Both the position numbers and the translations under genes were made by a program. 64,000 nucleotides of DNA from Nautilus pompilius (taxonomy: Eukaryota; Mollusca; Cephalopoda; Nautilida; Nautilidae), in NCBI GenBank assembly GCA_018389105.1, contig JACATO010000591.1:1226501-1290500 (forward strand), given 5' to 3'. The stretch's first letter is position 1. Each line of letters begins with the position of its first letter. The notes under the pieces are model-generated. The model was not told where the DNA came from and did not search any database. It was given only the letters and a program-made list of their open reading frames with translations. Below are positions 1-11,716 of this stretch, piece after piece.

Positions 1-1551
1 CTGTAACAAGACAGATCTTGGATGGCTCTGATGATGACCTTAGTGATCTGGCAGCATCGGGGTCCATCCTCTCAAAGGCTGCGATTCCTTTGGCAATGTC
101 CTTGAATGCTTCAGCCATTTTTTTCATTGTAAGTGCTTTGGTTGCTCCTCTTCATCATCCTGGCTCTCCTCTGCAACCTCTGGACCTCCAGCTCTATTAA
201 CTCCTCGTTTTTCAGTTCTTCATGTGAATCGAGGAGATTTTCAACATCATCTGCATCACACTCAAGCTGCAGTTGACAAGCAAAATCAATGACTTTAATG
301 GGCTCTTCCATGACTGTATCCTTGAACCATTGAGAGCTGTTGACAAATGAGGACACAGGTTCTTCCAAACACCATTCATATTTGTTGGCTTGATCTCATC
401 CCAGGCTGTTGCAATGTTTTTTTTTGCATTGCAGTAATGTAGCTCTTCTAGATGTTCTTCATGGTCATGCCATCCCTGTCTGTAGCTCAGATAGCTTGAG
501 CAAATGTCCTGCATAGATAGTATGTCTTGAAGGTTGTTATAACCCTATGCTCCATTGGTTGCAACACTGAGGTTGTATTTGGTGGCAGTAATAATTTTGA
601 TGTTGGGATGCAAATCATCCAACTGTGGAGGATGACCAGGGACATTGTCAAGGATCAGCAGGATTTTGAAGGGGATTCCTTTGGCCTGGCAATAGTTCTT
701 CAACTGAGTGATGAAATGGTGCCAAAAATATGCCCTGAATTTGGCAACTGTAACTCAGACCTTTATGTTTGATACCCATACAATGGGAAAAGACCACTTC
801 TTCAGTGTTTATGGATTTTCCCTGTTGTACACGAGCAGAAGTTTCAACTTGTAATCCTCTACTGCATTACCATCAAGGAGCAGAGTTAGACAATCCCTAG
901 CTGCCTTAAAACCCGGAATTGGTTTTTCTTCTTTAGCAATGTATGGTTAGACATTCTTTTTCAAGATAAGCCAGTTTCATCAACATTAGACACTTGCTTC
1001 ATCAAATAACCACCCTCCTTAATGACATTAGCCAGCACTTTTGGAAACTCCTCTGCTGCAACTGTATCAGTACTGGCAGCCTCAACACACACTTTTACAT
1101 TAAGAAAATTTGCATGGACTTTAAACTGGCTGAACCACCAATTACTTGCAACAAAACTTCCCTCTGTTTCATCTCTCTTTACCTTCAAGTCTCTGTAAAG
1201 ACTGTATTTTCCTTGATTGTCAGAAGGATAAATGGTATGCATCATTGATTTTGATCCTTGACCCACACAATCAGCAACTTTTCCATCTCGGCTAATACAC
1301 CAGAACATTCCTTAGTAATGACAGTCATCTTCATAGGTGCAGAACTTTTCACTTGTTCTTTAATGCAGTGGTGATCTTTTTCTGTAATGTTCAGTGTGGA
1401 TGCAGAAAAATCCAGAGCATGTGCAAGAGAAGTTATGGATTCACCGCTCTCATGCCTCTGTACCATATTATATTTCTCTTCAAGACTAATTGTACATCGT
1501 TTTTTTCGTAGCACTAACACCTTTAGAATCACTGTGTTGCTTCTTGGCCAT
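1..1551 (-). pseudogene. Broken Tigger/TIGD1-like transposase
   Basis: Relic of a CENP-B/pogo-type transposase. The likely start is the ATG at 1551-1549 (MAKKQHSDSKG), 5' of a CENP-B-like helix-turn-helix that appears in a shifted frame near 1242-1532 (TISLEEKYNMVQRHESGES, then KLLIVWVKDQNQ). The next block, about 961-1200, keeps NVKVCVEAAS and NVDETGL, whose Asp is the first catalytic acidic residue of the DDE domain. A further frame near 620-690 holds LILDNVPGHP, the second catalytic Asp region. The 3' part, about 212-514, has the TIGD1-type tail (NIATAWDEIKPTNMNGVWK). The last piece (MAEAFKDIAKGI) runs off the left edge. Several frameshifts and stops make it non-functional. Family identity is firm; the exact subfamily is not. 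Confidence 0.85.
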
Positions 1552-1816
1552 GATTACAAGGGTGAAACCTGCAAGAATACGACACAAAATACACTGCAAT
1601 AAATGCTGCATACGTAAACAAGAGTAGAAACACACCAGCTCGTGAGAAAGGAGTGACCGACTGAAATACCCACCATGCAATAGCCACAATCCTCCTATGC
1701 ATTGGCAAGTAGTTCCCTCATAAAAATTGTATTTTTCAGCATGAAATTTTAATTTTAGATCTTATGTAAAGTTGGGGAATATGTAAGTCAAGAATACATA
1801 AGTTGGGGGCTGCCTG
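1..1816 (-). mobile_element. Tigger (pogo-family, TIGD1-like) DNA transposon, 5' part
   Basis: Cut-and-paste DNA transposon lying on the minus strand. Its 5' terminus is visible: read on the minus strand from 1816 it begins CAGGCAGCCCCCAACTTATG, the start usual for Tigger elements, and a TA target dinucleotide follows outside at 1817-1818. Just inside, at about 1760-1800, the words CTTATGTA and TACATAAG form an inverted pair and GTTGGGG occurs twice, typical of subterminal transposase-binding repeats. A recognisable pogo/Tigger transposase fills the rest. The other terminus lies beyond base 1, so total length is unknown. The assignment rests on terminus, TA target and transposase together. 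Confidence 0.85.
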
Positions 1817-1818
1817 TA

Positions 1819-2454
1819 TTGAACTAGTTCTTTTGCTGCCTCTGGAAGCTGGGATTCTATATATAGCCAATGGCATGGTTCTATTGCTCACTTCTCCAAC
1901 CTGCCTTTTTTGAGGGGATTTCCTTTAGTTGTTTACTTTGCAGAAATTATTGGTTTTAGATAAATTCTTTGTGAAGACACACAAAAGGAGGTAGTTTACA
2001 ATAATATAATGAATTTTAAGTCTGAAATGAAAAAAAAAAACATTTACTTTTTATTGCAAGAAAGGTTTTTGTTTTTGATATCTAGAAAGTAATGTAATTA
2101 ATTGGAGTCATTGTTCATCAAAACTTATTTTTAATAGCTTTTTTTTGTTAATATTTCTATTTCTTTAAGCACATGCTATTATAACTGACCTGATACACCA
2201 CAGGCATTCATAATTATAAAATAACCAAACAAAAACACTATTGATTGTCCTTTTAGCATTTTATTGTTAATGCTAATGCATTATTACAGCAAAAGCCATG
2301 AAAAATCAGATAAATTGTGTATCGAAACACAAACCATTAAGTCAGACATTATCAATATTAAAATAGCTACCTTTCATGTGAATAAATACTGCAATATTTT
2401 GGGAATTCTGTGCAGTACCTTTTCAAAATGTTGCTCTGTAAGTAACCCCTCATT
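1819..2454. other. AT-rich spacer, no gene seen
   Basis: Non-coding stretch between the Tigger terminus and a Tc1 relic. It contains T and A homopolymers (about 2030-2041) and no open frame with recognisable content. Confidence 0.6.
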
Positions 2455-3010
2455 TCTCTTGTTAGCAGTTCCATAACTGATTGATTTTGGTTGGAACATT
2501 TTTGTAACTTCTATCTAGTTTATCTCAAACAAGTTCACTGGGGATCAGGTTCAGAGATTGAGGTGGCAAATCATGGTTTAAAGGAATCTCTCATAATTCC
2601 TTTTTAGCAAGGTATTTTGCATTGAGGTTTGCTCTAGATCTCAACTTGCTACAATACAAATCCATCATCTATCAGAAGATGCTCTTATTGGTAACATTGT
2701 CTTAATGTGATATATCTCTCTTGTAAGAATCCAATTAATTTTTATCATCACAGCTAAAACCCCCTTATTTCCACATTTTTATCACCATGCTTAATTGTAA
2801 GGCAAATGAAGCTCCAAGACTTTTCTCAAGTCTTCCTTCTAACCTACTGTTGTCATTTATAACCAAACATTTCAAACCACCAGTCATCTGACAGTAAAAC
2901 ATTACACCATTGCTCCAAGGTGTAATTTTGATGTTTAGCCTAATCAAGTTGCTTTGTTTTCTTTTTTTTTAATACCATGTCTAAGCAAAGACTTTCTAGT
3001 GACTACTACA
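2455..3010 (-). pseudogene. Tc1-like transposase relic
   Basis: Degenerate middle and C-terminal part of a Tc1/IS630 transposase on the minus strand. Reading downwards from about 2905 one frame gives SDDWWFEMFGYK, matching the family's first catalytic block (usually SDES-F-LFG) with the Asp kept. Near 2765-2800 is TIKHGDKNVEI, corresponding to the family's TVKHGGG-VMVWG block. At about 2527-2566 is PPQSLNLIPSELV, the relic of the PPQSPDLNPIE-W block, followed by DKLDR and NQLWN, which fit the usual tail. The block holding the second catalytic Asp is not readable. Stops and frameshifts occur throughout and no terminal inverted repeats were found. The three motifs are in correct order and spacing, so the family call is good. 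Confidence 0.7.
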
Positions 3011-6000
3011 GCAATCAATCCAACCATACTCAATCATTTTTTTTTTTTATGGTAGAGGTTCAGATGCTGACTGTAGCAGTGAAATTATGGTCTTCAGTTA
3101 AAAAAAAAAAAGTTTGCTTTTTGATGTTCAAACCAGCAATGTATTTTCCTGTTCTGTTTTTAAAGTTCATCACTAATGCAGTTTACTTCATTCTATAAAT
3201 GTTTGTTTGCACACTACTCAATTTAACCACAACTTCTGCAATTTTCCATGGGGAGTAACCAGCTTTGTGAAGGGAAAAAAACAAATAGCCTTGTTTCATG
3301 TAGAATTTTGTTTTTAGGTGCTATTTTATTATTTTCCAAACAAAGCAAAAGCAGCTTTAAATAATGAGGTCCATTGATATATACATAAAATCATAGTATG
3401 AGTTAACAATTTTTAAAAAATTATGATAAAAATTGTTATCAGTTGAATACAATAACATCATGCTTTTGCTATGAACTAAGTCTTTCATAGAAATATCTTG
3501 CTTGGCCCATTGTTATGCAAAAATTCACTACTTAAATAAAAGCTGAAAATTGAAAACAGTTCTAAAATGCACTCATTTGGAACATAACATAATCTGCCAG
3601 GAAGTCTGAATTAATGTACCTGATTTTTGGAAATTATCATTTATTTGATGTCAGCTACTTATTACTCAAGGCCTCTGCATATGCTTTTGTGAGAGAGTAT
3701 CATTTATAGATAACTTAACATAGATGAAATCTTATCTGTATTACCTTTTTTCTTGTCATAATTTCTGCTTTCAGCTGCAAAACACAACAGAAGCATTTTA
3801 TTATTGTATGCTTTTGTGTTTGTTTCTGTTGTATGTATCCAATGAAATATATTATACCATACATGTTTTGAGTTGGTAGCTGCTTCTCTCAGTAAGCTTT
3901 AAATGTGTGGATAATGCTTTCGTAAATTGGTTGCAGTGCAGAAAAGCTGTTAGCTAAATTTCATAACAACATTGGTTAGCCTTGCATCAACTGTATATGA
4001 AAATCTCATATCCATGAAGAGCATTATCTTTCTCTCTCTCATTATTGTTTTCACCTTTTAGCCAAACTGCTATTTATCTATATTAACTTTTTGATTTCTT
4101 GAATGGACAAACTTTTAAAGCAGTGATTTCTTTTCAGAAAATTTGCTAATGATTGAAGGAAAACATTGAACAGTTTTGTTTTTCTGCAGTTTCTGTTTGC
4201 ATTGCTTTTTGAAGTGCTGAGAAAGAAAAAATTAACCAGTTTTATTACATTTGAAAATATCTGGCAACTCTTTTTCACTAGTAATTTTGTTATGATTCAT
4301 GGTTGAGTATTACAACCACCTTGGTGATGAAGGTTCTTTTTTCAAAAGTTAAAAGTATACCTAGACATGTCTCTAAATAAGCATAACCTCAATCCTTTAC
4401 TATAGGAAGTTTCATTTATATCATTTTATGACTAAATATTTACTTTTTGCACACAAAGGGAGATATTTTAAAAACTTTTCTTTTTACCAGTTGAAATTTA
4501 TTTAAATAGAATTTATAATAAACAGTCATCTGAACTGAAAAGTTATAGAAATTATAAGCCTACAAGTGCTTTCTCATACATTAATGAAATAACAGTAGAT
4601 TGTGAAAACTGTTAATTTTGAGGTCATGAGGCCATTGGAAAAATAGTCATTGTATTCCTAAAATTATTAAAGGCAAAGATTAGTTTATTTAACAAAAGTC
4701 CACTTTTCCTCTCAAATGATACTGCATTCATGTTTTATATTCTGCAGAACATTAATACAAATTAAAAATCTGTAATACTTTGACACAAGAAATAAATCTA
4801 TTTTGGGTCTTTATTACCATTTGTTTATGTCACTATCTAGAATAAATTAGCTTGCTAATTATTTATAGGATACTAACCGAATAATCAGTTTATCCTTAAT
4901 ACTTAGTGTCAATTTGAAAACTTCCTTAAAAATAATAATAATAATAATTCAATTGTTTAATATTAGATGCAATGTTCTATTTTGTTTGTTTTTTATGGTG
5001 TTCTGCACATAAAAGATGTTTTTGATAGCTAACATAAACCATGAAAATCTGTACAGGGAATAAATATGTTATTTTAATCATCAATTTGCTACTGTGATGA
5101 GAAACTGCAAAATCTTTATCTATCATAAGTAATGATTCTGAGAATTTCTAAATATTTTAACACCATGTACAAACATTTTCAAATAAAACAATAGTCAAAT
5201 TGCTCTGTATAGCTGATAAATTTAAAAGAAAATAAGAGTGAAAATAACAGAACTTAGCTACCTGAATGCATGAAGCTGTTCTCAAAGAAAAGGAAATTAA
5301 ATATTTCAAAGTCCATTATGTCATAAAGGTATGTTGTATCCAGAAATAGTCATCAACTTCATAATGTCAATGTTTTGCAGCATTTCACTATTGCCATAAA
5401 ATTTCCTTTCAATGAATACAAAATAATCAAAACTATAACCCTCTGTGGAAATATATCATAAATAAAAAAGACATTTGAAATTAAAACTAAATCAAATCTA
5501 ACAAGATTGATTTCTTAAACAAAAGCTCCCAATAGATTAACAAAATGCTATTCAGTGCTGGTACTTGAAGGAAACATTTAATTGTTTAGTCCATCTATCA
5601 GTCATAAAGTTTCACTTCAAATGCAAGATCTTTAACAAATACTGCTGCATTAAAAGCAACCTGTCAAAAGTAGTAATAATACTCTGGTCCAGTCATCTTT
5701 GTATTTTTCATTTTAAAAAACAAACAAAAAGACATTGGTGCCTTTGCATTCCAGATTATGTCTAGCAGTGTCTGACAGCAAACCAAATTGCAGTCTCTAA
5801 ATATCATTATTCAGCTCTCCTTTACTCAAATCTTATCAAGTAAATTCTCAATAGTTTTGTATTTTCATTAAAAATGGAGCAGCAGCAAAGCAGCAGTTCT
5901 GTTGTATTTCATGTTTTCTAACACTTTTGATTATTCACTATTCAAATGTTCTCCAGAAACACTGAAGAATCATAACTGCCAAATAATGTGGGATTCTGTT

Positions 6001-7977
6001 GTGCATTGGTTTTTATAGCAAAGAAAAATATTGAAAATGCTATGATAATTTTGTCAGTCACTGGAGGAATTGTCATGGAATTAATGAACCTTTTATGGTT
6101 GAAATGTTTGATGAAGTTAAAATTTCCCTAAAATATAGATTATTTTTTCTCAAACTTAAGATGTATGATAAAGTGAAAGACCTATTTTTGTAGTTTGGTT
6201 TGTTATAGATCTCCCCAGTTATTCTAACATGTATGAATGGTATGCCACAAACACCTAAGTGAAAAATAACAAAATTTTACCTTTGTGAAAAGATTAGTTT
6301 AACACATGAATCAGCATATAAGAGATTAATAGTATATGAAATTTTAAAGAAAAATTAAAGAATTATGAAAGAAATAAAAATGAAAAAAATAATTGTTTTC
6401 CAAACATGTTGCAAGTTTGATCAATTTAAATGTTTGACCACAAGCTTAAGATATAAAAATGTTCTTTGCATGCACTATCATGTTTCATAATTCTGGAGGC
6501 ACTAGCTTTTGTAAAGAAACCTGGATAATTCTCGACTGGCTTGCACCTTGACCACACACCAGAGCTACCAACTGTAATTAGGTAACTTGCTTGGTCACCA
6601 AGGTTAATACCTACCTACAACTTTTCTAGCTGACTGCTGTGAAATGTCTTTAGACTTCAAAAGTCAGAATAGGATTCAACAAAAAAAAATTAAACTTGTA
6701 CATCTTAAAGAATTCAAATGACTACTCATGAAGAAAACCATTATTATTCTGTTAAAGGATTTTAAAATAGTGGAGAGCATGCACATATGGGCAAAACTGT
6801 TGCATTTGATTTGAAACAGAGTAATGTTATTGTGCAGAGTAAACAATTTGAATAGTATTGTCTAGTTTATACCTTTTATTAGATGTACCAAAGAAGTTTG
6901 ACAACTTTGAAAAGATGCATTCATTTTTTCACACACTTAAAAAAAAAAAAAATTTTTTTTAAGAGCACAGAATAACAATTAAATAGTAGGTAACAAAAAA
7001 AAAAAAGTTACTGCCAAATCATTTATGGTGTACATTTCCAGTTAAATATAAAATGAACGAATGGACAATGAAACTTCTCAGTTGCAGTTGATCCAATCAA
7101 AAGTAGAAATATAATTCTTTCATTAGCTTTTACACTTAATGTGTATTCAGAAACAAAAAGGACTCTTCATCCTTGTCTTGTTCTCATTCTGTCTTTAAGT
7201 TAACATAGTGGTATTTTCACATTTATAATCTTACTCTACCTACTGAAAATGTGAATCACCTTTTTAGGAAATTCTAAAAATACACTGAAATGTCAGTTTT
7301 GTTAACATTTTAAAAATATAGACAGAAAATTATTTATATGGTATAATTACACCAAATTATTTTAACAAATGTATTTTGCCCAATTTGATAGACTTTCATT
7401 TTGGTCAACTTATATAAACAGACCATAAGTTGGTGGTTCTGGAGTTATCTGTTATACTTTATGCCTCTGATTATATTATCTGGTAATTATTGGATAAGGT
7501 AGCATGGTTGATGAGATTTCTATTGAATAATAGGATCATATTTAATAATTATAAATATACTCTATGATAATTACATTCCTATTACTCACATCTAAAGTTT
7601 TGCCTCTAAGAAATTTTTTTACAATTTTTACAATTAAATTATTATGGAAGATGTGGATGTTCTCCATTACCATATCCAAGCATCAGTCATATGGAGTGTG
7701 ACTTTGTTGGACAATGCTCTCATATTTCGAAAAAATTGAAAATGTTTTATAGTATTCTCTGTGGGCTTCTGGATGAAGCCAAGTCTAATTTATCAAATAT
7801 GAAAAAGCAGCAGAGTATCCTGGAATAATTTTCATATCTATTTACCTTAGTGTCTACCTTACTATTTAATTTTTAATTATTTTTAGGACCAATTTATAAA
7901 CACACTAAAGGCAAATTGTGATAAAAAAAAAAAATGTCCATAACAGAATGCCTGTTGTATGTACTTTGTATATATTG
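3011..7977. other. AT-rich non-coding stretch
   Basis: About 5 kb without a supportable gene. It holds many A/T homopolymers (for example about 3110 and 6941-6960) and an AAT-type microsatellite at about 4930-4948. Near 6490-6660 the sequence is less AT-biased and contains an imperfect palindrome, listed separately. Open frames here are short and low-complexity, with no motif I recognise. Confidence 0.6.
6579..6613. repeat. Imperfect palindrome centred on a CTTGGT-C-ACCAAG core
   Basis: A perfect 6-bp inverted pair, CTTGGT and ACCAAG, surrounds a single C at 6590-6602. Further out TAGGTA and TACCTA form a second inverted pair, giving a roughly 35-bp imperfect dyad. Such a dyad could be a binding site for a dimeric DNA-binding protein or a decayed hairpin. 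Nothing else identifies it. Confidence 0.35.
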
Positions 7978-8530
7978 GGGCATACGAGAACAACAAATGT
8001 AATTTTATTGTTCATAGAGTGCATGATTGATGGGTAAGAGAAATTGGTTTATGGGAATGGTCAATGTTAACACAGCAGTTGTCAGTGTTGCACAGTTATT
8101 TAATGTCCACTTAGCATTGTAACACATCAAAAAGACAGATATAGGAAGACTGTGCTCTGTGGGTACTCATTAGCACGGGGCAACACAAAAGGCTTTGAAT
8201 CAAGGAAATCTGGAGAAAGTATGATCTTTACAAATGGAGGCTGATTTTCTAGTATAACAGTGCATGGCTCTCAGTCAGTGATGCAAGTGTTTATTGAAGG
8301 AACACAACATATAGGTACTAAACTGACTGCCCACATTTGAATCTCATTCAGCACCTGTTCTGGGATGATGCCAAGCTGATAGTCATTTCAGCATCAATTG
8401 ATAGCTGTCCAAGTATCTCAAGTGAATTGTTTATGCCAGTTCATGCCAAAATGATAGCAGGCAAGTTTTGTTGCCCACATTGGACATACCTTTTATTGAG
8501 AATTGAGCATCTCTTACTTTCATATTAGAA
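7978..8530 (+). pseudogene. Weak Tc1/mariner transposase relic with internal deletion
   Basis: The upstream part (about 8015-8210) reads in broken frames as a Tc1-like N-terminal region: a helix-turn-helix-like stretch, then HIKKTDIGRLCS and GNTKGFES in the place where these proteins carry the second DNA-binding helix. The catalytic domain is mostly missing. The text resumes at about 8312-8370 with TDCPHLNLIQHLFWDDAK, resembling the family's W-P-SPDLNPIEH-WD block. An internal deletion is the simplest reading. No terminal repeats were located. The similarity is weak and chance cannot be excluded. Confidence 0.42.
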
Positions 8531-11108
8531 ACTGCTTGCGATAAAGTGTTCAGGAATAATGTATCAGTGATGCTAAACTGTTTTGTACTGTTTACATTGT
8601 GTTTATTTCTTTTAGTATAGTTGGCAATGAATCATATTTCACATGACCTAGAAAGACTATATAGAATATACTCAGGAATCTAAAAATTGAGTAACAGTGG
8701 AGAAATTATAATAAAACTTCAGCTGATAATTCAGGCAAACTAAAAGTAAACAAGAGATAATTGCTTTAATGACATTAACTAACAACTGATAAATGAAGTA
8801 TGATAAAGAAATGAGTATGCTAACTATTGCTTGATTAAAAAAAAAATAAAATTTTTAGATAATCTCATTTTGCTGACAATTATAATATCACATTGTTGTC
8901 TGACATGGAATAAAATAACTGGAGGGATTTAAACAGAAATATGTAGATTAAATAGTGAATTAAAGCTGATATGTAGTAATCAACTTTAGTCCTTACTGTA
9001 CTTATGTTTGGTAAACTGAAGTAAGTTATATTAAAGCAGAAAAAAAAACTGCAAAAATCATTCATGTATGAATTTCATTAGTTGAGGCTGTTTTCAGATA
9101 ACTCTAACACAAAACAAACTTTCTACTAAGTACACTTTATAAACACGTTTTATATAGCAATTACATAGATTTTGAAATGTTTTAGTATATGCAAAGATTG
9201 TAAATAAAAAAATAAAATAAAGCTAGATGGTACATAAGATAGTTTTCTAAAATGAGTTAGGTCAGTTCTTCAGTAAGTAGCTTAGTTTTTTGTTTTTTTT
9301 TTAAAAAGTTCAACCATTTAGTAGTTTGAATTATTAAGTTCATATCTCTGTTAATAAAAATTTGTACAATTCAAATTGACTTTTAAAAAGTAACTTAAAA
9401 ATAAGTGTAGTCCATGATGGACTTTTTCTACTTATTTACTATTGAAAAGTAATAATTCACTGTATTGGTGGCAGAGGTTTAATAAAGTATACAACCTCTA
9501 AAAGAAAGAGATTTACTTTATTTGTTTTTAAACTTGCAGTTAGAGTTATTGTAACAGTATGTAGTACAGAATAATTAAAATATGCAGTTGATAGTCATAT
9601 TTCAAAGTTTTTAGCTGTTAGTTTAAATATTTGACAGTTAATTTTAAATATTTTTAAGGTTTACTATAATTCTGATTTGTTCAAACATAAATGTTGCATG
9701 ATGAAAGAAATCTTTAAACATTTGTTTTGCTTCTGCTTTATCTTTACACATTTGTTTACTGTGTTCATTACTGTTGCATCTTCATGAGAAATGACTACAT
9801 TGAGGATATTTAATAAAGAGGCCCATGAATATCAAAACATTACTTAACTTTAATGTTTAAAATGATTTTTTGTTGTTTATTTGGGTCATAAAGAGGATGC
9901 GATAATTTTGGTTTCCCTTGTATTAACTATTAATCTTTTTTTTTGAAATTTTGTACAGTCTCTCAAATTTGCATTTGCAAGCTTTTGGAGAAACTTTGAA
10001 AAAATATGCAAGCTTTACCTATTCATTAATGTTGCTGTAATTTTTAAACAATAAATTACTGCACATTTTACATCATTTTAAATTGATGATGGTGATGATA
10101 ATTTTTAGGCACTTATGTTGTTCAGCAAGCCACCAAAATAACTAGGAAAAAGGTTTGTTTTTTGTTGTTTTTTTTTGCTTACCACATATTTAGATGATCA
10201 TCTGGAAGATAACTGAAATATCAGAAGGTGTTAGTGAAAATGTAAAAGTCAAATATGTCAATTAAAATTTTTTAAATTAATGCGTTTGAAATGAAACTTT
10301 ATATTTACCAAACAAATGAGCAAATAAAAGTTATACAAGAACATTTAGAAATATTACTGATGGCATTGTCTAACTCTAAATGGAAACCATAGTTAAACTA
10401 CAATGAACAATAACCCTGATAAATGTCTCTCTACTTGGTTTTTTGCTTTATCAGTTGTTTTTTTTTATTTGTAAGAATTTATGGGAGAAAAAGACCAATA
10501 CAGTTTATGGAACAAAACTCTTTGAAAAAATCAAGCATTATTCTTTTGTAATGATTATTATTATTATATACATTTTTTAATGTTATCAACATGAGAGCAA
10601 TTATAATTTATTTAGTTTAATCTGTAGATGCATTGTGGTGATCTTGATCATTTTAGTGTATTCAGATTGACGAATATTCAGCTATACATGCTTTCTAAAA
10701 TACCCTGGCTTATCAGTAACTTCTACTGTGATGTTGAGCCAATAAAGGATGTCACCTGCCTGACATTTGATGATTGAGTGCTTTTATTTTGGTTTACAGA
10801 CTCAGTAGTTTTAGTGCAGTTGCATTCTTACATTATTTATCTTTAACTTAATGAAAATCTGAATGCTTGTTTACTTTGAATTTAGAATGAATGTGTGTGC
10901 CATGAGTCACCTGACACTGTGTATAATTTCTGTTTTGCCATTTTGCTGTATAAGCAGAAAGTTCTTCTAAACAATAAAACCTTGTGCAAATTAATGTGAA
11001 ACAAAAACAATGAAAGCTTAAATATTGTATACTGTAAGACGTTGACTGCTTGAAGTGGAATGCAAAGCTGAGATACCTATAAAAAAAAAAAACAATTGCT
11101 AACAAAAA
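8531..11108. other. AT-rich non-coding stretch
   Basis: No gene seen. It contains A/T homopolymers and ATG/ATT-type short repeats (about 10085-10105 and 10550-10570). A slightly less AT-rich patch at about 10620-10790 carries words such as CCAATAAA and CACCTGCC but nothing decisive. Confidence 0.55.
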
Positions 11109-11716
11109 TACTGAAAACAAAATGTTATGCATGGGCCCAAAAATATGCTAGTTGGTCAAAATAAGAATGGTGCAATGTCTTATTTTCAGATGACCCATTT
11201 TCTTGTTCAAGGTCAAAAATGATGATTTGTACACCATTTTCCTAGTGAACCAACAATCAATTTTCTTTATAATCAAACTCCAGGAAAAGAAAATGTTCTG
11301 GGGTTATATTTATGCATTCGTGCTTATGCAAGGCATGATGTATAGTAAGAAATATATTGAGGTTCTAGAATGCCATTTCAAACCAGAACTGCTGAAGATA
11401 TCCTCAGAGTTTTCCAGTAGGAATTGCTCCATAACATACATCAAAATGTGTTATGCAATATTTTGGAATAAATGATATCAACTACCTAGATTGGCCAGGA
11501 AACTTGCTAGATCTGAACTCAATTGAAAATCTATGGGCTACATGTAAAAATTTGACTTTGAAAAGTGGATTATACAAAAAAAAAAAAAAAAGGCTTGTCA
11601 TCCAAGTCTGGTTTCATGATGAAGAAATAAAGAAAATCTGTGAAAAGATGGTGCATTCCATTTCCAAGTATGTTTGAGATATTATTAAAGGTAAAGGTGG
11701 TTATATCAAATAATAG
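11109..11716 (+). pseudogene. Tc1-like transposase relic, C-terminal two thirds
   Basis: Broken Tc1 transposase on the plus strand. At about 11188-11215 a frame reads DDTHFLVQGQ, in the place of the first catalytic block. At 11345-11400 follows SKKYIEVLECHFKPELLKI, the conserved middle of this Tc1 subgroup (compare KKY-DVLE-HLKP). At 11470-11560 comes INYLDWPGNLLDLNSIENLW, the W-PGNSPDLNPIENLWA block with the third catalytic region damaged. The end reads VIQVWFHDEEIKKICEKMV and finishes near KGGYIKY. The second catalytic block (DNAP-H) is garbled. An A-run at about 11576-11592 disturbs the frame. The HTH part and terminal repeats are not recognisable. Confidence 0.75.
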
